Assembly: GCA_945860295.1 (NCBI GenBank)
Contig: CAMAQH010000013.1
Span: 1-64,000 of the forward strand
Direction of reading: 5' to 3'
Source of the DNA: Prosthecobacter debontii
GTDB lineage: Bacteria; Verrucomicrobiota; Verrucomicrobiia; Verrucomicrobiales; Verrucomicrobiaceae
Length of the DNA stretch: 64,000 nucleotides
Made by a program: the position numbers and the translations under genes. Below the pieces are notes generated by a model that did no database searches, was not told the DNA's origin, and was given only the letters and a program-made list of their open reading frames with translations. Every line of letters begins with the position of its first letter. Positions within the stretch are counted from its first letter, which is position 1. This document shows, piece after piece, positions 9,331 to 18,400 of the stretch.

Positions 9331-9345
9331 ATCGCATGTCGCGAT
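9331..9345. promoter_or_regulatory. ATCGC-N5-GCGAT palindrome overlapping the XRE start codon
   Basis: A short perfect inverted repeat whose right arm contains the first two bases of the start codon of the XRE-cupin gene. XRE proteins often repress themselves by binding such sites at their own promoter. With 5-bp arms this could be chance. Confidence 0.2.
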
Positions 9346-9955
9346 GCCAGCCAAAAAGAAACCCAGCCAGACTACCCGCCATCAAGAACTCGGGCCTGAA
9401 GAGATCGGTGAATTCGTCGGACGCCGGGTAAAGAAGCTGCGAGCGGACCGCGGCTGGTCGCTGGAGGAACTGGCCACGGCCAGCGGTGTGAGCCGGTCAA
9501 TGCTGAGCGAGATCGAACGGGAGAAGGCGAACCCGACGTTGACGGTGACCTTTCGCATTGCTCGGGCGTTTGGGATGACATTGCAGGAGTTGATTGAGAG
9601 TGCTGAGCCATCAGCTTCCAAGATTCAAGTGATTCGCGCCGTGGATCGCGGGCAGGTCTTTCGCTCGGACAAGCAGTGTGAGATCAGAACTCTGTCGCCA
9701 CTGAACCTAGAGAAGGATGTGGAGTTTTATGAGGTGACGCTGCGGCCGCGTGGCGCGCTGCGCAGCCAGCCGCACTTTGAAGGCACGCGTGAATTTTTGA
9801 CGGTCGAAGAAGGCAGCGTGCGTATCGAGTCCGACCAGGATGTGGAGGAACTAACCGAAGGCGACTCGGGCACCTATCGCGCTGACGTGGCCCATGCCAT
9901 CGTCAATACAGGCAAGGGCAGTGCGCTGATTTTTCTTGTCGTCATTTATCGTTAA
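9344..9955 (+). CDS. XRE-family regulator with C-terminal cupin
   Basis: A 203-residue regulator. Residues 18-85 form an XRE/Cro-type helix-turn-helix (RVKKLRADRGWSLEELATAS then GVSRSMLSEIEREKANPTL). Residues 125-200 form a small cupin barrel (PHFEGTREFLTVEEGSVRI, then EGDSGTYRADVAHAIVN). Proteins of this layout usually sense a small molecule in the cupin and control adjacent catabolic or transport genes. Codons from 9936, inside its 3' end, are open into the M60 peptidase gene, whose preferred ATG lies 17 bases after this stop, so the two are probably one transcript. The inducer is unknown. The long divergent DUF1549/1501 operon upstream is another candidate target. Confidence 0.9.
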   Translation: MPAKKKPSQTTRHQELGPEEIGEFVGRRVKKLRADRGWSLEELATASGVSRSMLSEIEREKANPTLTVTFRIARAFGMTLQELIESAEPSASKIQVIRAVDRGQVFRSDKQCEIRTLSPLNLEKDVEFYEVTLRPRGALRSQPHFEGTREFLTVEEGSVRIESDQDVEELTEGDSGTYRADVAHAIVNTGKGSALIFLVVIYR

Positions 9956-9971
9956 TCGCCCCAACCCAGCC

Positions 9972-12182
9972 ATGAAACTACCACGCATCATCTGTCCGTT
10001 CCTTTTTGTGACCTCTCTTAACGCACAGCTGCCGCCTGAAATGGTCACGGCGGAGCGAACAAAGATTCTCGCGGGTGTGAAATCGGTGCCGAAGAGCGGT
10101 GCGCCAGGTCCGATCGCCATCTGGGGAAACATCGCCTTTCCCATTCTGTCAGCGCCGGACCGTGAGGGAGTGGAGATCGCCGTGGCGGCGGCAGCAGGTT
10201 ATGGCAAGGGGCGCGCGATCCTCTTTGGTCATAACAGCTTTCTTGATGGCAGCCTGGGTGGCGATCACGCGCAGCTCATGGAGAACTGCGTGAAGTGGGC
10301 GGGTGCGAAAGACAAGCCGCGCGTCGGTCTGCGCGGAGTGAATGCAGCGAGCTTTTATGAAGGCCGCGGTTTCCGCGCGGAGAAGTTCGATGGCGCGCTG
10401 GAAAAGAAAACACTCAATGATTATGACGTGGTGATCGCCAACATGCAGGGCATCACCGATCCGGCGGAAGGCGCGGCACTCGCGGAGTGGATCAAGGGCG
10501 GCGGCGGATTCATCGGCGGCATGACCGGCTGGGCCTTCAGCCAGACGAGCGGCGGCAAAGAACTGTCTGTGGCGCATGGCGTGAATCAAGCGCTGATGGC
10601 TACGGGTGTGGCGATCACCGACATGAGCGCCTTTGACCAACTGCGTGCCTTTGAAGCCCGCCCGGCCCTCCCCCGCATGATGAATGCGTCTGAGGCGATC
10701 ACCGCGCTCAAAAAACAATCGAACGGTGGTGCAGCGCTGGCAGAGGAAGAAGTGAAGCAGGGCTCCAATGCCATCCAGATCGCGCTGGCCGCACAACCGC
10801 CCGACCGCAGCAATCTGCGTGATGCCGTGACTGCCGCACTCGGCAACACAGGAGGCAGCGGACCCATCCCGACGAAGGCGGCACCGCTGACTCAGGCACA
10901 AAACGCCTCAGCACGTATCCGCCTCGGCATGGAGACGCGAGTGCTGCGACTCGCCGCGACAGAGACCGTGGCGGCGCATCCCGCACATGAAAGTTTTCCC
11001 GGCAAGACAGGGGCGGACGCACCACGCATCACAAAGGAAGTCTCCATCACACCAGCGATCCCAGGTTGGACGAGTACCGGACTGTATGCAGCAGCAGGTG
11101 AAACCATTAGCGTGAGTCTTCCGATTGCGATGGCAGACAAAGGCTATGAGCTGCGCATCGGCTGCCATTCAGACACGCTGTATCATTTGGAAACGTGGTC
11201 ACGCGCGCCTGACATCACCAAGAGTGTCTCCCTGACCGCCGCGCAGACAAATGCCGCAAGCGCGTTTGGTGGGCTGGTCTATGTCGAGGTGCCGGGTCGT
11301 GCCAAAGATGACGCGCCATTCACAGCAACCATCAGCGGAGCCGTCGCCGCTCCGCTCTTTGTGTTAGGCAAAGATGACGACGCGAAGTGGAACAGTGAGA
11401 TCAAGAAGCTGCCTGCGCCCTGGGCCGAGCTGGCCTGCGACAAGATGATCGTCTCCGTGCCCACCGAAGTCGCACGCGCCATCAACAATCCGACCGATGT
11501 CATGACCTTCTGGAAGAAGCAGGTCGAGGCGCAGGATGACATCAGCAATCAAACCGCCGAACGTAAACGGCCCGAGCGAATGGTCGCTGATGTGCAGATC
11601 AGCGCGGGTTTCATGCACAGCGGCTACCCCATCATGCTACATGTGCCAGAGGCGGATGAGATGGTCACCTTTGGCCGCCTCAAATTCCCTGGCTGGGGCT
11701 ACCATCATGAAGTCGGGCATAACCATCAGCGTGGTGACTTCACTTTTGATGGCACAGGTGAAGTGACGAACAATGTGCTCGCCATGTATGTGTATCATGC
11801 CGTGCTGGAGAAAGACTGGCTCATCGGTCACCCAGCGATCAGCGAAGAAGCGCGGAAGGAAAACATCCAGAAGATCAAACGCGCGTCCGACAAGTGGCAG
11901 GCATGGAAGAGCGATCCCTTTCTGGCACTCACCACCTACATCCAGCTCGTGCAGGAATTTGGCTGGGAAAGCTGGCGCAAGTATTTGCACAGCTTCGCCG
12001 AAACCAGCTTCGGCCCTGCACCCGCCAATGACGATGCCAAGCGCGACCAGTTTCTCGTGCGCTATTCCAAGATCACGAACAAGAACCTTGGCCCTTTCTT
12101 TGAAGCCTGGGGCATCCCTGTGAGTTCATCCGCCAAAGCAGAAGTGAGCAAACTGGAGACGTGGATGCCGAAGGGGATGTGA
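9972..12182 (+). CDS. Secreted M60-like (enhancin/mucinase-type) metallopeptidase
   Basis: A 736-residue exported protein. The ATG at 9972 is preferred because it begins a clean signal peptide (MKLPRIICPFLFVTSLNA). Residues 25-210 look like a glutamine-amidotransferase-like or ThuA-like domain. The C-terminal half carries the M60 zinc site HEVGH at about residue 579, followed by NHQRGDFTFDGTGEVTNN, matching HExxH with a downstream Glu. Characterised M60 members cleave mucins and other O-glycoproteins, often with sialidases or carbohydrate-binding modules. A sialidase-like gene lies 8 kb away, which fits glycoprotein use. It follows the XRE-cupin gene and converges on a DUF1501 gene 15 bases downstream. 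Confidence 0.85.
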   Translation: MKLPRIICPFLFVTSLNAQLPPEMVTAERTKILAGVKSVPKSGAPGPIAIWGNIAFPILSAPDREGVEIAVAAAAGYGKGRAILFGHNSFLDGSLGGDHAQLMENCVKWAGAKDKPRVGLRGVNAASFYEGRGFRAEKFDGALEKKTLNDYDVVIANMQGITDPAEGAALAEWIKGGGGFIGGMTGWAFSQTSGGKELSVAHGVNQALMATGVAITDMSAFDQLRAFEARPALPRMMNASEAITALKKQSNGGAALAEEEVKQGSNAIQIALAAQPPDRSNLRDAVTAALGNTGGSGPIPTKAAPLTQAQNASARIRLGMETRVLRLAATETVAAHPAHESFPGKTGADAPRITKEVSITPAIPGWTSTGLYAAAGETISVSLPIAMADKGYELRIGCHSDTLYHLETWSRAPDITKSVSLTAAQTNAASAFGGLVYVEVPGRAKDDAPFTATISGAVAAPLFVLGKDDDAKWNSEIKKLPAPWAELACDKMIVSVPTEVARAINNPTDVMTFWKKQVEAQDDISNQTAERKRPERMVADVQISAGFMHSGYPIMLHVPEADEMVTFGRLKFPGWGYHHEVGHNHQRGDFTFDGTGEVTNNVLAMYVYHAVLEKDWLIGHPAISEEARKENIQKIKRASDKWQAWKSDPFLALTTYIQLVQEFGWESWRKYLHSFAETSFGPAPANDDAKRDQFLVRYSKITNKNLGPFFEAWGIPVSSSAKAEVSKLETWMPKGM

Positions 12183-12197
12183 CGCAGGGCAGGCTTC

Positions 12198-13625
12198 TCA
12201 AACTCGGATCAATCCACGAATCGGCCGGCCATTCGGCACGATGGGTGTGGGGCGTCCCGCGAAATCATTGACCGTCTCCTTACCGGAGTCGATTCCGAGA
12301 TGGTGATAGATGGTGGCGAGGAAATCATGGGGACTGCACGCATTCTCGACCACGTCTTCACCACGCTTGTCACTCGCACCAATAACGCCACCGGTTTGCA
12401 GACCGCCACCGGCCCAGAGATTGGTAAAGGCACGCGGCCAGTGATCTCGGCCTGGCTGCACGATGCCTGCGGCGGCGCTAGCCTCTCCAGCTCCCGAGCT
12501 GGCCACATGACTAATCTTCGGCGTGCGCCCAAACTCTCCGCTAACGACGACAAGCACGCGCTTGTGCAGACCACGAGCATGCACGTCCTCAATCAAAGCC
12601 GACACGGCCTGATCAAAGGCACCGGCTCGAAAGCGCAAGGCGTCGAAGACGTGATGATTGACTGCGTGATCGTCCCAGTTGCCGACGCGACCACATTGCG
12701 GGCCGTCGAGACAGCTCGTGATGATTTCCACGCCAGACTCGACGAGCCTGCGCGCCAGCAGCAATTGCTGGCCCCAGCGATGCATGCCGTAACGCTCGCG
12801 GGTGCGTTTGTCTTCCTTGCTCAAATCAAAGGCGTGTCGCGTTTCTGGATTCGTGAGCAGCGTCATCGCCTGTGCTTCAAACTGATCCATAGCCCCCATC
12901 TCACCGGCAGCATCGACACTGCGCTCCAGGCTGTCCAGACTGCGCCTCAGTGCCACGCGCTCATTGAGACGTGCCACCTGCGCCGGATTGGACAGACCCA
13001 TGTTCGGCACGGCAAAGTCCGGACGGCTGGGATCATTTGAGATCGATAGCGGCGAGTAGGCGGCATTCAAATAGCCAGGACCAGCGATGGTAAAGCTGTC
13101 GTAATTGATGATCGGATTCACGCCGACGTAATTGGGCAGCGGGCTGTTACGCTTGTTCTTCGAGCGCAGGTAGTTTGCCACCGTCATCCAGTCAGGCAGC
13201 AGCGGCTTCGGTTTGTCGCGCGGATCGGTGTCACCGCTAAGCATTTGCAAGGAGCCTGCAGGATGCCCGCCTCCCGTGTGTGTCATCGAACGCAGCAGCG
13301 TGAACTTGTCCGCGATCTTTGCCTGAAGAGGAATCAACTCCGTGAGCTGCATGCCTGGCACCTTGGATTTGATCGTCTTGAACGGGCCGCGATACTCGCT
13401 GCCAATGCCCGGCTTCGGATCATAGGTGTCGAGGTGAGAGCACCCACCGCGCAGCCAGACCAGAATGACGGCGGTGCGTTCACGCGCTGGTTTCACGGCA
13501 TTTTCCGCGCGCAGCTTCAGCAGTCCCGGCCAGCCCAGGCTTGCGAAGCCGGTGAGCCCGATGCTCATGAAGCCACGTCGATTCAATGGGCCGGAGCAAA
13601 GGGGAGAAGGAAGTAGTGCGGGCAT
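12198..13625 (-). CDS. DUF1501 secreted protein (twin-arginine), second copy
   Basis: A 475-residue DUF1501 protein with a twin-arginine signal (LNRRGFMSIGLTGFASLGWP). Family hallmarks are ILVWLRGGCSHLDTYDPKPG near residue 53, LLRSMTHTGGGHPAGS near 110 and VVVSGEFGRTPKISH near 358, and the HDF(L)ATIYHHLGID end. It differs clearly from the 4621-6045 copy and has no DUF1549/1553 partner next to it: upstream lies only decayed sequence. It converges with the M60 peptidase gene, 15 bases between stops, with no obvious hairpin terminator. The activity of the family is not established. Confidence 0.88.
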   Translation of the reverse strand: MPALLPSPLCSGPLNRRGFMSIGLTGFASLGWPGLLKLRAENAVKPARERTAVILVWLRGGCSHLDTYDPKPGIGSEYRGPFKTIKSKVPGMQLTELIPLQAKIADKFTLLRSMTHTGGGHPAGSLQMLSGDTDPRDKPKPLLPDWMTVANYLRSKNKRNSPLPNYVGVNPIINYDSFTIAGPGYLNAAYSPLSISNDPSRPDFAVPNMGLSNPAQVARLNERVALRRSLDSLERSVDAAGEMGAMDQFEAQAMTLLTNPETRHAFDLSKEDKRTRERYGMHRWGQQLLLARRLVESGVEIITSCLDGPQCGRVGNWDDHAVNHHVFDALRFRAGAFDQAVSALIEDVHARGLHKRVLVVVSGEFGRTPKISHVASSGAGEASAAAGIVQPGRDHWPRAFTNLWAGGGLQTGGVIGASDKRGEDVVENACSPHDFLATIYHHLGIDSGKETVNDFAGRPTPIVPNGRPIRGLIRV

Positions 13626-13739
13626 GAGCCCTGAGCATACGGCCAGTGCTTCTGTTTTCTTCGCCTTCTGCCATCATACAGCTACAAGAAGCTGCCGATG
13701 ATGCACGCTTGATACCGGTTGGCGCGCACTTGGCAGACC

Positions 13740-14218
13740 GGCAGTGTTTTTGTGAATGGCAGCGGCAGCTATCAAGTCGATCTCCAGCCTGCTCCAGGCA
13801 ATCCACAGGAGGTCTCGCCACTCATGTTAGATCGCCTACGTCTCGCATAAAAGGTGCGCGTCGGGCGGAACCATGATGTGATCGAATCAGGCATCGGTGT
13901 GCCGGTGGTCGGTGAGATTTCATATTTAGAAACTCTGGCCAAAAAGTATCCCCTCGTGCCTCTCAATGGCGGGCATCTTACACTCAGAGCCTTGCTACAG
14001 TTTGAGCCTGCGCCAAAAGACCCGAAGGCTCCGCGCGTGGCACGACTCCATCTGTCCAATCCATTGCAGCAGGACACCTGGATGCTCGACCAAAAAAATC
14101 ATCCTCGCTTCTAACTACACTGCCGCCTAGAAGCGCGCGCTTGATAATGGGTTTCTCAAAAGCTTCTCACTCATCGGCGCGCTGTTCCCAGAAAGGACCA
14201 TCAAAGAAACTCGGACTA
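13740..14218 (+). pseudogene. Decayed N-terminal part of a putative alpha/beta hydrolase
   Basis: Plus-strand reading gives SVFVNGSGSYQVDLQPAPG, a stop near 13849, then IESGIGVPVVGEISYLETLA, PLNGGHLTLRALLQFEPAP and LHLSNPLQQDTWMLDQK, then after a frameshift in a poly-A run ASNYTAA, a stop, and RALDNGFLKSFSLIGALFPE. Several consecutive segments read like one protein interrupted by two stops and a frameshift. They recall the N-terminal region of a family of secreted alpha/beta hydrolases, but the catalytic domain is missing, so the name is tentative. No start codon or ribosome-binding site is evident. Confidence 0.4.
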
Positions 14219-14239
14219 GAGTAGCGGGCAGTTTGAGAT

Positions 14240-14322
14240 GGTTTGCAGTTGTTTGCTATCGTTTGCGATGGTTTGTAAAAACCACTGCAAACTACCGCCA
14301 ACCATCGCAACAACTGCAAACC
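14240..14322. repeat. TTTGC-rich composite inverted repeat
   Basis: GGTTTGCAGTTGTT at 14240-14253 is repeated inverted at 14309-14322, and TTGCGATGGTT at 14263-14273 is inverted at 14301-14311. TTTGC recurs every few bases on the left arm. The element could fold into a long imperfect hairpin and ends only 10 bases before the ATG of the small gene at 14333, so it could shape that gene's leader or be a miniature intergenic repeat. Confidence 0.6.
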
Positions 14323-14332
14323 TTCCCACCCC

Positions 14333-14707
14333 ATGTTTCACACCGGCCAAAAAGTCGTCTGCATCAATGACCAGTTCGAACCCTGGGTCTATGACTTGTA
14401 TGTCTCATTGCCTAAAAAGGACCGCACCTACACCGTGCGCTCCATGTCAGCAGGTCGATCTAATCCCAAATTCAGCGTCGATGACGACGCCAAGATCCAG
14501 CTCACGGATGCCGAGTTCGACATCCTTCTACTGCTCAAAGAACTGCAAAACCCGGATGATCCTCACAGCAGCGTGAAGCAGGAGCTTGGCTTTCGTAGCG
14601 AGCGCTTTGCCCCGCTAGAAACTGACAGCGAAGAGGAAGAAGAAGGTGAGCTCGTCGGTGTCGGAGCCGGACAAGAAGACTGGCTGCCCGAGCCTGCCTA
14701 CAAGTAG
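14333..14707 (+). CDS. Small acidic-tailed protein, phage-associated family
   Basis: A 124-residue soluble protein. The start MFHTGQKVVCINDQF and the following KKDRTYTVRSMSAG resemble a small SH3-like family that I know mainly from phage and prophage hypothetical proteins, which share the layout G-x-x-V-V-C-x-x-D followed by G/D-R-x-Y-T-V-R. The middle (ELGFRSERFAPLE) also matches the family ending. The tail is very acidic (SEEEEEGE). It stands alone, next to decayed sequence and directly behind a TTTGC-rich inverted repeat. Function is unknown. It may be a prophage leftover, although no other phage gene was seen nearby. Confidence 0.6.
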   Translation: MFHTGQKVVCINDQFEPWVYDLYVSLPKKDRTYTVRSMSAGRSNPKFSVDDDAKIQLTDAEFDILLLLKELQNPDDPHSSVKQELGFRSERFAPLETDSEEEEEGELVGVGAGQEDWLPEPAYK

Positions 14708-15407
14708 CCGTCGGTCATGCGTTTTTGGTTCGCAGAGCATGGCTGGAATTTCGATTCACAGAGCCAAAATGCCCTGTAACTTTGACGGCGATCACGCGAG
14801 TCGTCCACTTTTCCCAACACCCAACGCTGGGGGTGCTACTAAAGATTCACACTGAGCATGAACTGGTCGTAACGCTGCTTATCGTAGCCCACCATGCGGC
14901 GAGTTGGTCCACGTTTTAAAAGCTCGGTTCAGAGCCGCCACCGGGTTTTAGCCACTCCTGCATCTCCTTCAGCACGCGATTTTTCGAGTGTCTTTGGAGC
15001 GCCCACTTGCCAAAACCATGGCTTCAAAAAAGCGCACCCTCTATTGTTCTGCCCATCTCTAAAACATCTCTTCTAATGCGGTGCCAACAGACTCCAGCCC
15101 ATGTCACGCACACCCTTGTTTCCACCGCTGTTCAAGCGGTCCACTGGGTCACGAGATATCAGTTTAGATGCAGTGGCTGCAGGCGTCCTTACACCTGCAC
15201 TCGCATTTACAGAGCGTTTCAAAGCCTGGCTCGGGTCACTGCACGATCTAGCGATCAGTCACCCGATCAGGAAAGCTAAAACCAGAGAACTAAAGATCAA
15301 AATTTGGCGCAGTAATTGGGACATGACTCTGTGAATAGGGAGCGGATTAAGCGTGAATGAAAGTGATGCATCAGACGCCGCTCTATAAGCCAACAGGCTA
15401 GCGTGGC
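14708..15407. other. 700-base gap with decayed coding traces
   Basis: No convincing gene. The minus strand carries a fragment ending GPTRRMVGYDKQRYDQF followed by MLSVNL and a stop near 14855, and upstream of it VLKEMQEWLKPGGGSEPSF with a stop near 14918; these look like protein ends but I cannot name them. On the plus strand a 77-codon frame at 15101-15334 starts MSRTPLFPPLF and has no recognisable domain. This is probably gene debris like that on either side. Confidence 0.35.
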
Positions 15408-18400
15408 TTATTTCAGCGTCTGCAAATAGGCGACAATATCCGCGAGACCTTGCGGTCCAATCGCAGCCGCCAGACCAGGAGGCATCAGCGACTCCTTCAA
15501 CTCCTCTTTCTTGGTGATGCTAGCTTTCTTGATGGGCATCGCGGCTCCACCAGCGATCTTGAGGGTCAATTCATCGGCGGTTTCGCTTATGATGTAGCCC
15601 ATGGCTTGCAATCCTTCCTTCGTCGTCACGCTGAGGCCGCCGAAGCTGTGCTCGACGGCAGCGCTGGGATACAGCACGGCGGTGAAGAGGCCGTCTTGGC
15701 TGAGTTTGTTACCGATTTGGGAGAGATCGGGGCCGAAGTTGATGAACTGGCCTTTGACCTGATGGCAGGCCACGCAACCGGCCTGCATGAACATCCCCTG
15801 CCCTTTGGTGGCATCGCCTTTGAGCTTCATGAGATCGGCGAGCGGTGGGAATTTCTCGGCACCGAGCGCGGCGGGCAGCCGCAGCTCTCTCGTGGCTTGC
15901 TGACGCAATCCAGCATCGGTGCTGCGGCTGAGGGCGAGCGCGGCGGTGGCCTTCACATTGTCCGGCAGTTTTTTCTCGCTCTGCCATTTCAGAAGAGCGC
16001 GTCCGCCTTCGCTGCTGAGCGCTAAGGCCTCGACGATGCTGCGGCGCACGTCGTCGCGCTTCTCCGGCCAGAAGGCCTGGTTCAACACGGCCACGCTGGG
16101 CCGGTCGCTGACCTTCCCGAGCGCGGCGACGAGCTTCTTCGCCGAAGCGGCGTCCGCCTTCGTGAGGAAGGCCACGGTCTTGCCGACGTTCGCGGCGAGA
16201 ATGCGTGCGGCGTTGATGGATTCGCCCGCGTCGGGATGCGCGGTGATGTAATCGACGAGTTCCTGCTCGAACCCGGTCAAATTGAGCCGCTGCACGAGGT
16301 CGATGAACTCCGGTTTGCCGATGACTGGCTTCAGCAGCGCATCCAGCCGCGCCTTGGCTGCCGGATTGGAGGCGATGGTGTTGCGGTCGAGCAACGCGGT
16401 GGAGGCGAGGGCCTTTTCAGCGTCGGCTTTGAGGAAGATGGTCAGCGCAGACTTGGCAACTTCTTCGCGGTGATTGAAGGAGAGGAGTTGGAGGGCGCGG
16501 AGACCGTGGACTTTGAGTGCATTGTTAGCCCCCATGAAACCTACGCCTGTCGCCTTTGCAGGATTGTGAAGTGCTGCACGCCAGTTTTGAAGATCGGGCA
16601 CCTTCACATCAGCAGCCTTACTCAGAGCCGCCCATCGCGAACCCGAGTGAAGGTCTTGAGCGATCCCCCAGGCCTCCAAGCCCCAGCGATCACCCTCATC
16701 CGTGGTGGCAGTGAGATCATGCCAAATGTTGTTTGCCTGATCAGAGCCATCAAAGCGTAGTGCGATAGCCAACTCACGATTGATGGCTGGTGTTTTGATT
16801 GATGGTGACACTTTGGCAAGCGCCTCACGCAGCATCTCAGGATGCGCTTTCTGCACCAGACGACGAGCGACGCGGATGGCGGTGATGCGAATGTTGGGAT
16901 CGGTGTCGGTGAGGGCTTTGGTGAGGCATTCGGGCAGCGTCAGGTCGTGCGGGTTGGGTTTGTCGGAACCGGGATTGATGCGCTCCCATTCATGAGCGGC
17001 GAGCAGCCACAAGGCACGGGCGCGATGCTGCGGGACAGATTGGGTGTCTTGGAAGAGCTTGTGAAGCTCGGGCTCGGCTTCGGAGCCGATTTCTTCGAGC
17101 TTCTTCCAGGCGAGATAGCGCGAATCTTCATTCGGTGATTTCAAAGCGGCCACAGCACCTTCGACCGTATCCAACTTGAGACTTGGAACCTGAAACTTCT
17201 CCGCCGCCTTCGTCGTCACGCGGAACAACCTCCCGCGCGTGACATCACCCATGCCGTGGCCGCCGACGCCGGGATCATACCAGTCGGCGACGATTAAAGA
17301 GCCATCGGGGGCGACGGCGACGTCGCTGGGGCGGAACCAGCGGTTCTTGCTGCCTTCGAGGATGTTGACGATCTCAGCTTTGTAGCCTGCGCCGTCGGGT
17401 TGCGTGATGTAGGCGCGGACGACGTTCGGTCCGGCGTCGCAGTGGAGGGGCTGGCCGTGGAAGATGCTGGGGAGGAGGTCGCCTTCATAGACTTGCATGC
17501 CGGTGGGGCTGCCAGCGCCGGTCATGAGCATGTTCGGGACGACACCGGGATCGTTTTGATGCCAGTGACGTTGCGGGATATCGCTTTCCCAGCCGATGCG
17601 CGGTGTCTGCCAGCCTGCGCCGGTCATTTCGTCGGAGTAGCCGTAGTTGCCGAACTCCATGACGTAGTTGATACGCACGCCTTTGTTGCCGTCGTCGTCG
17701 TTGTCGGACTGCCACATCGTGCCGTAGCTATCGACAGCCACTTCCCAGTTGTTGCGGAAGTTCCAGGCGAGCACTTCGACCTTGCTGCCATCCAGCTCGC
17801 AGCGGAAGACCATACCCTGCTGGTAGGGGCGGTTGTTTTGGTTGGTGCATTTGATGCCGTGGATGTCGGTGATGAGTTCGCCCTTGGCATCGCAGAGCTG
17901 TTTGCCGGCGTTGCCGAAATTAAAATAGAGGCGGCCATCGGGGCCGAAGTGGAAGGCGTGGATGCCGTGGTCGTGCTGCGCGCCGCCGATCTTCGTGAAC
18001 ATGAGTTCTTTGCGGTCGGCTTTGTCGTCGCCGTTATCGTCAATGAGCCAGAAAACGTCGTCACCGCAGGAAATGAGGGCCTTGTTGCCGAGCACGCAGA
18101 TGCCGTGGGCGCTGTCCACATCGCGGCCCTGGTGGAAGACGGTGGATTTGTCGGCCTTCGCGTCGCCGTCGGTGTCTTCGTGGATGAGAATGCGGTCACC
18201 CTCGACGCGCTCGCCGCTGTGCTTGCGGTAGTTCACGACTTCGCAGACCCACACGCGACCGCGATGATCGATGTCGATGCTGGAAGGCGACGCCATCATC
18301 GGCTCGCTGGCGAAGAGCTGCACGGTGAGTTCGGGGTGCACGTCGAGCTGCTCAATGGACTCGGCGGGCTCGTGGGAAGCACCAGCGACGGCGCTGGCGG

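Noticed and set aside
10149-10901. 250-codon minus-strand frame opposite the M60 gene
   Set aside because: Arg/His/Cys-rich composition without a domain; the plus-strand gene is well supported.
12300-13040. 246-codon frame opposite the second DUF1501 gene
   Set aside because: The minus-strand protein has the complete family signature, so the plus frame is a shadow.
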